Origin: Hyphomonadaceae bacterium UBA4763
GTDB lineage: Bacteria > Pseudomonadota > Alphaproteobacteria > Caulobacterales > Aquidulcibacteraceae
DNA length: 26,964 bases
Direction: 5' to 3'
Assembly: GCA_002403455.1 (NCBI GenBank)
Contig: DHHV01000029.1
Span: 1 to 26,964 of the forward strand
Part shown: piece after piece, positions 23,949-26,964 of the stretch
How the letters are laid out: each line of letters starts with the position of its first letter
How positions within the stretch are numbered: position 1 is the stretch's first letter
Made by a program: the position numbers and the translations under genes
Notes under the pieces: generated by a model
What the model was told of the DNA's origin: nothing
Databases searched by the model: none
The model's input: the letters and a program-made list of their open reading frames with translations, nothing else

Positions 23949-24854
23949 TCAGGCTTTCGCGCGTTTTGGCTTTTCCCGCTCGATCGGCTTGCGCCGCACC
24001 AGCCGCGCATAATCTTCCTGCAAGGTCTTGGTGATCGCGCCCGGCGTGAAACGATGCGGACCGATTTCGGCGACAGCGGTGATCTCCGCCGCCGTACCGG
24101 TGATGAAGCACTCATCGAACCCATAGAGTTCATCGGGAAGAATGCGCCGCTGCTCCATCCGCCAGCCGCGCGCGCGGACCAAGTCAATCACCGTTTGCCG
24201 GGTAATGCCGTCCAAAAAGCAATCGGCGATCGGGGTATGCACCTCGCCATCGCGCACGAAGAACACATTGGCGCCGGTCGCCTCGGCGACCCGCCCTTGC
24301 CAGTCCAGCATCAGCGCGTCGTGATAGCCTTTGCGCTCGGCCTCATGTTTGGAGATCGTGCAGATCATATACAGCCCAGCCGCTTTGGCCGCCGAGGGCG
24401 CGGTCTCCGGCGATGGTCGTCGCCACGGCGCGAACATCAACCGGATGCCTTTTGCCTTGTCCTGAAAGACGCTCGGCCATTCCCAAGCGGCGATCGCCAA
24501 ATGGATCTTGTTGTTCTGCGCCGAAATGCCCATCATCTCGCTGCCGCGCCAAGCAAAAGCGCGCACATAGCAATCGGCATACCCCATTTTGCGGATTGTC
24601 TCCGCCTTGGCGGCGTCGATCTCAGCCAGCGAATAAGGGATTTGGAACCCCAACAACTCGGCCGAGCGGATCAGCCGCGCCGAATGCGCTGTGCTTTTGA
24701 AGATTTCCCCGTCATAGGCACGTTCGCCTTCAAAGACCGACGATGCATAATGCAAGCCATGCGTCAGCACGTGGATTTTCGCGTCGCGCCAATCGACGAA
24801 CGCGCCATCATACCAAATAACGCCGTCACGGTCATGGAAGGGGATAGCAGTCAT
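23949..24854 (-). CDS. ilvE: Branched-chain amino acid aminotransferase
   Basis: A fold-type IV PLP aminotransferase that interconverts Val, Leu and Ile with their 2-oxo acids. The 301-residue protein shows GLHYASSVFEGERAY (33-47), the Schiff-base lysine K157 in SAAKAAGLY, DALMLDWQGRVAEATGANVF and FLDGITRQTV. The ATG at 24854 has AAGGA 5 nt upstream and is preferred over an in-frame start 26 codons earlier. The C-tail is unusually basic (KPIEREKPKRAKA). A TTGACA hexamer lies on the minus strand at 24958-24953, without a clear -10. The gene is divergent from the response regulator. D-amino-acid transaminase or aminodeoxychorismate lyase are less likely given the motifs. Confidence 0.93.
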   Translation of the reverse strand: MTAIPFHDRDGVIWYDGAFVDWRDAKIHVLTHGLHYASSVFEGERAYDGEIFKSTAHSARLIRSAELLGFQIPYSLAEIDAAKAETIRKMGYADCYVRAFAWRGSEMMGISAQNNKIHLAIAAWEWPSVFQDKAKGIRLMFAPWRRPSPETAPSAAKAAGLYMICTISKHEAERKGYHDALMLDWQGRVAEATGANVFFVRDGEVHTPIADCFLDGITRQTVIDLVRARGWRMEQRRILPDELYGFDECFITGTAAEITAVAEIGPHRFTPGAITKTLQEDYARLVRRKPIEREKPKRAKA

Positions 24855-24982
24855 GTTTTTCCTTTGTGGACGCTCGGAACTTGTTATGGTGGCGCGCGCA
24901 AAACACATCGTTAACGCGGACCAGACATGCATGTTTCGAGAGCTGCGCGAAATGTCAATTCAAAATCTTGCTAAAGCGTAGC

Positions 24983-25717
24983 ATGAGTTTGCTAAATTAT
25001 CCGCAATTGCCGCACGAGCTTACCCAATCGCACGTTTTGGCGGTGGAGGACGATCCGCGCATTCGCCGCTTGCTCGGCCAATTTTTGGGCAAATGCGGCT
25101 TTCGCGTCAGCCAGGTCGGCGATGCGGCGCAGGCCCGCGCCTTGTTGGACAAATTGGCGTTCGACGCGCTGATCATCGATATCGGCCTGCCGGGCGAGGA
25201 TGGCTTGAGCTTGACCAAATCTCTGCGGCCGCGAATCGAGGCGCCGATCTTGCTGCTGACCGCGCGCGGGCTGGCCGCCGACAGGATCGAAGGGCTCTCG
25301 CTCGGCGCCGATGATTATCTCCCCAAACCGTTCGAGCCGGCCGAATTGGCGCTGCGGCTGATCGGCCTGCTCCGCCGCGCAAAGCGCCCCCCGCCCGCGG
25401 CGGGGTCGGTCCGCATCGGCCCCTTCGCCTTTGACGCGACGCGGGGGCTGCTCTTTGCCGACGACGGCGCGCCGACCTCGATCACCCCGGCCGAGACCGC
25501 TTTGCTGCGCGCCTTGCTGGCCCAAGCCGGCGCCGCCATCGACCGCGACGCCCTCGCCCGTATCCTCGCCGTCGAAGACCCGCGCTCGGTCGATGTTGTC
25601 GTCGCCCGTCTGCGTCGCAAGATCGAACGCGATCCGCGCGCCCCGGAATTTCTGCAAACCGTGCGCGGCCGCGGCTATTGCCTGTGGACAATCCCCGCCA
25701 ATCGAGAGCCGACATGA
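24983..25717 (+). CDS. OmpR-type response regulator, PetR-like
   Basis: The 244-residue protein has a receiver domain (16-130) with acidic pocket E22/D23, phospho-acceptor D66 (IIDIGLPGEDG), T93 (LLTAR) and K115 (PKPFEP). A winged-helix DNA-binding domain follows (about 140-240, with TPAETALLRALL and VRGRGYCLW). The N-terminus (MSLLNYPQLPHEL) and overall form resemble PetR of alphaproteobacteria, which in Rhodobacter is needed for cytochrome and photosynthetic growth and lies beside the MarR-type petP. No petP is found here. The ATG at 24983 fits the family start; the frame is open upstream. Its stop overlaps the kinase start by 4 nt, so the two form a two-component pair. Confidence 0.9.
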   Translation: MSLLNYPQLPHELTQSHVLAVEDDPRIRRLLGQFLGKCGFRVSQVGDAAQARALLDKLAFDALIIDIGLPGEDGLSLTKSLRPRIEAPILLLTARGLAADRIEGLSLGADDYLPKPFEPAELALRLIGLLRRAKRPPPAAGSVRIGPFAFDATRGLLFADDGAPTSITPAETALLRALLAQAGAAIDRDALARILAVEDPRSVDVVVARLRRKIERDPRAPEFLQTVRGRGYCLWTIPANREPT

Positions 25718-26964
25718 GCCTGGCGCAAATGCTGGCGCGTCTCGGGCGTTGGATCAAATCCGCCCTGCCGACGACCATCTACGGTCGCTCGATCGTGATG
25801 ATCTTATTGCCGCTCGCTTTGCTGCAAGTAGTGGTGGCGGTCGTGTTTTTCGAGCTGCACTGGACGCGCGTCAGCCGGCGGCTCGCAGAAGGCGCCGCCG
25901 CCAAGATCGCCTTCGTCATCGCCGATTTCCCCCCATCGCGCGCCGCCAACGCGCTTTCCGCTTGGACGACCCGCGCCGAACAGAATTGGCGCCTGCGCGT
26001 CGCCTTTATGCCGGACGCCGCTTTGCCGCCGCAGCGGCGGCGGAACCTCTTCCCCGCTTTTGACGGCACCTTGCGGCGCGCGCTCGAAGCCCGGATCGAC
26101 GCGCCTTTCTGGATCGATTCGCAAAGCGACCCCATTTGGGTCGAAGTCCGGATCAGGGCGACCGACGGGATCTTTCAATTCATCGCCGCCAAAGACCGCA
26201 CTTATGTCACCACCGGCCCGCTATTTCTGGCGATGAATGCGGCGGGCTTTCTGATCGTCGCCAGCCTTTCCTTGCTGTTCGTGCGCAATCAAGTCCGCCC
26301 GATCCAAAAACTCGCCGCCGCCGCCAACGCTTTCGGCCGCGGCCGCGAAGCGCCGCGCTTCAAACCGGGCGGGGCGCGCGAGGTGCGCGACGCCGCCCAA
26401 GCCCTTATCGACATGCGCGACCGCATTCGCGCTCACAACGCCGCGCGCACCTTGTTGCTGGCCGGCGTCAGCCACGATTTGCGCACGCCCATCACCCGCC
26501 TCAAATTGGCGCTGACGCTGATGGCGCCGGATGAGGAAATCGCCGCCTGCCGCGCCGATCTGACGGAGATGGAGGCGATCCTCGCTGATTATCTGACCTT
26601 TGCTGAAGGCGCAGCAGGGGAGCCAACCTCGTCCTGCGCGCTCGGCGCGCTGATCGCGACAACCCTTGTCGGTCTGCCAGATTCGTCGGTGGTCGAGATC
26701 GACGTCGACCCCACGCTCCACGCATTGGTGCGGCCCCAAGCGATGCGGCGCGCCTTGCGCAATGGCCTTGAGAACGCCTTGCGCCATGGCACGCAGGTGA
26801 AGGTCTCAGCCGCGCGCGAGGTGGGCAAAATCATCCTGCGCATCGACGATAATGGCCCGGGCCTGTCTCCTGATTTGTTCGAGCGGGCTTTTGAGCCCTT
26901 CACGCAATTGGCGACTGGCGCTGATCGCAAAGCCGGCCAATCGGGCCTTGGGCTCGCCATCGTG
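25714..26964 (+). CDS. EnvZ-type sensor histidine kinase (partial, runs off window)
   Basis: 417 residues are visible, and the frame is open at the window end. TM1 lies at about 25-47 (SIVMILLPLALLQVVVAVVF), a periplasmic domain of about 120 residues follows, and TM2 is at about 170-189. Next come a HAMP linker, the dimerisation/phospho-acceptor H254 in GVSHDLRTPITRLK, the N-box asparagine N354 (GLENALRHG), G1 IDDNGPGLSPDLFE and the start of G2 (GLGLAIV). It probably phosphorylates the co-translated response regulator (ATGA overlap at 25714). The signal sensed is unknown. Only about the last 30-60 residues should be missing. Confidence 0.93.
   Translation, partial: MSLAQMLARLGRWIKSALPTTIYGRSIVMILLPLALLQVVVAVVFFELHWTRVSRRLAEGAAAKIAFVIADFPPSRAANALSAWTTRAEQNWRLRVAFMPDAALPPQRRRNLFPAFDGTLRRALEARIDAPFWIDSQSDPIWVEVRIRATDGIFQFIAAKDRTYVTTGPLFLAMNAAGFLIVASLSLLFVRNQVRPIQKLAAAANAFGRGREAPRFKPGGAREVRDAAQALIDMRDRIRAHNAARTLLLAGVSHDLRTPITRLKLALTLMAPDEEIAACRADLTEMEAILADYLTFAEGAAGEPTSSCALGALIATTLVGLPDSSVVEIDVDPTLHALVRPQAMRRALRNGLENALRHGTQVKVSAAREVGKIILRIDDNGPGLSPDLFERAFEPFTQLATGADRKAGQSGLGLAIV

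Overview
The window reads as chromosomal backbone of a GC-rich alphaproteobacterium. The evidence is the gene order tig-clpP-clpX-lon-hup, the ppx-rlmE pair, an hpt / MJ0042 zinc-ribbon protein / ftsE / ftsX group, an ilvE next to a PetR-type response regulator with an EnvZ-like kinase, and two putative heat-shock promoters that fit the alphaproteobacterial RpoH form (CTTG, 18 nt, CYTATNT). I cannot name a genus. There is no sign of a plasmid, prophage, insertion sequence, CRISPR array, rRNA or tRNA. The first 63 bases contain only G and C and look like a sequencing or assembly artefact at a contig end.

Layout. 1-1753 (minus): ftsE-ftsX, then the truncated start of a membrane-anchored protein. 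1888-3320 (plus): MJ0042/DUF3426 membrane protein and a hypoxanthine-type phosphoribosyltransferase, overlapping by 4 nt. 3391-3720 (minus): hspQ behind a heat-shock-type promoter. 3943-8832 (plus): a compact run of Ppx/GppA phosphatase, RlmE, a family-2 glycosyltransferase, an uncharacterised nucleotidyltransferase-fold protein and a DegT-type aminotransferase. 8908-15653 (minus): the proteostasis block tig-clpP-clpX-lon-hup, with several hairpins in its spacers. 15817-19248 (minus): a fused indolepyruvate ferredoxin oxidoreductase, divergent from an Lrp/AsnC regulator (19394-19891, plus). 19896-24854 (minus): ilvE, pgeF, prs, a GNAT acetyltransferase and purH. 24983-26964 (plus): an OmpR-type response regulator and a histidine kinase cut by the window end.

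How the genes fit together. Trigger factor, ClpXP, Lon, HspQ and HU handle protein folding, regulated proteolysis and nucleoid structure; hspQ and clpX carry very similar RpoH-like promoters, which suggests shared heat control. Prs, PurH, the PRTase and PgeF all act on PRPP or purines. IlvE and the indolepyruvate oxidoreductase handle amino acids and their 2-oxo acids, the latter probably under the divergent Lrp-type protein. The glycosyltransferase / nucleotidyltransferase-like / DegT segment behind rlmE is the most accessory-looking part, and the protein at 6702-7607 is the least understood gene. Otherwise the window is mostly ordinary housekeeping sequence, and no clearly new multi-gene system is evident.
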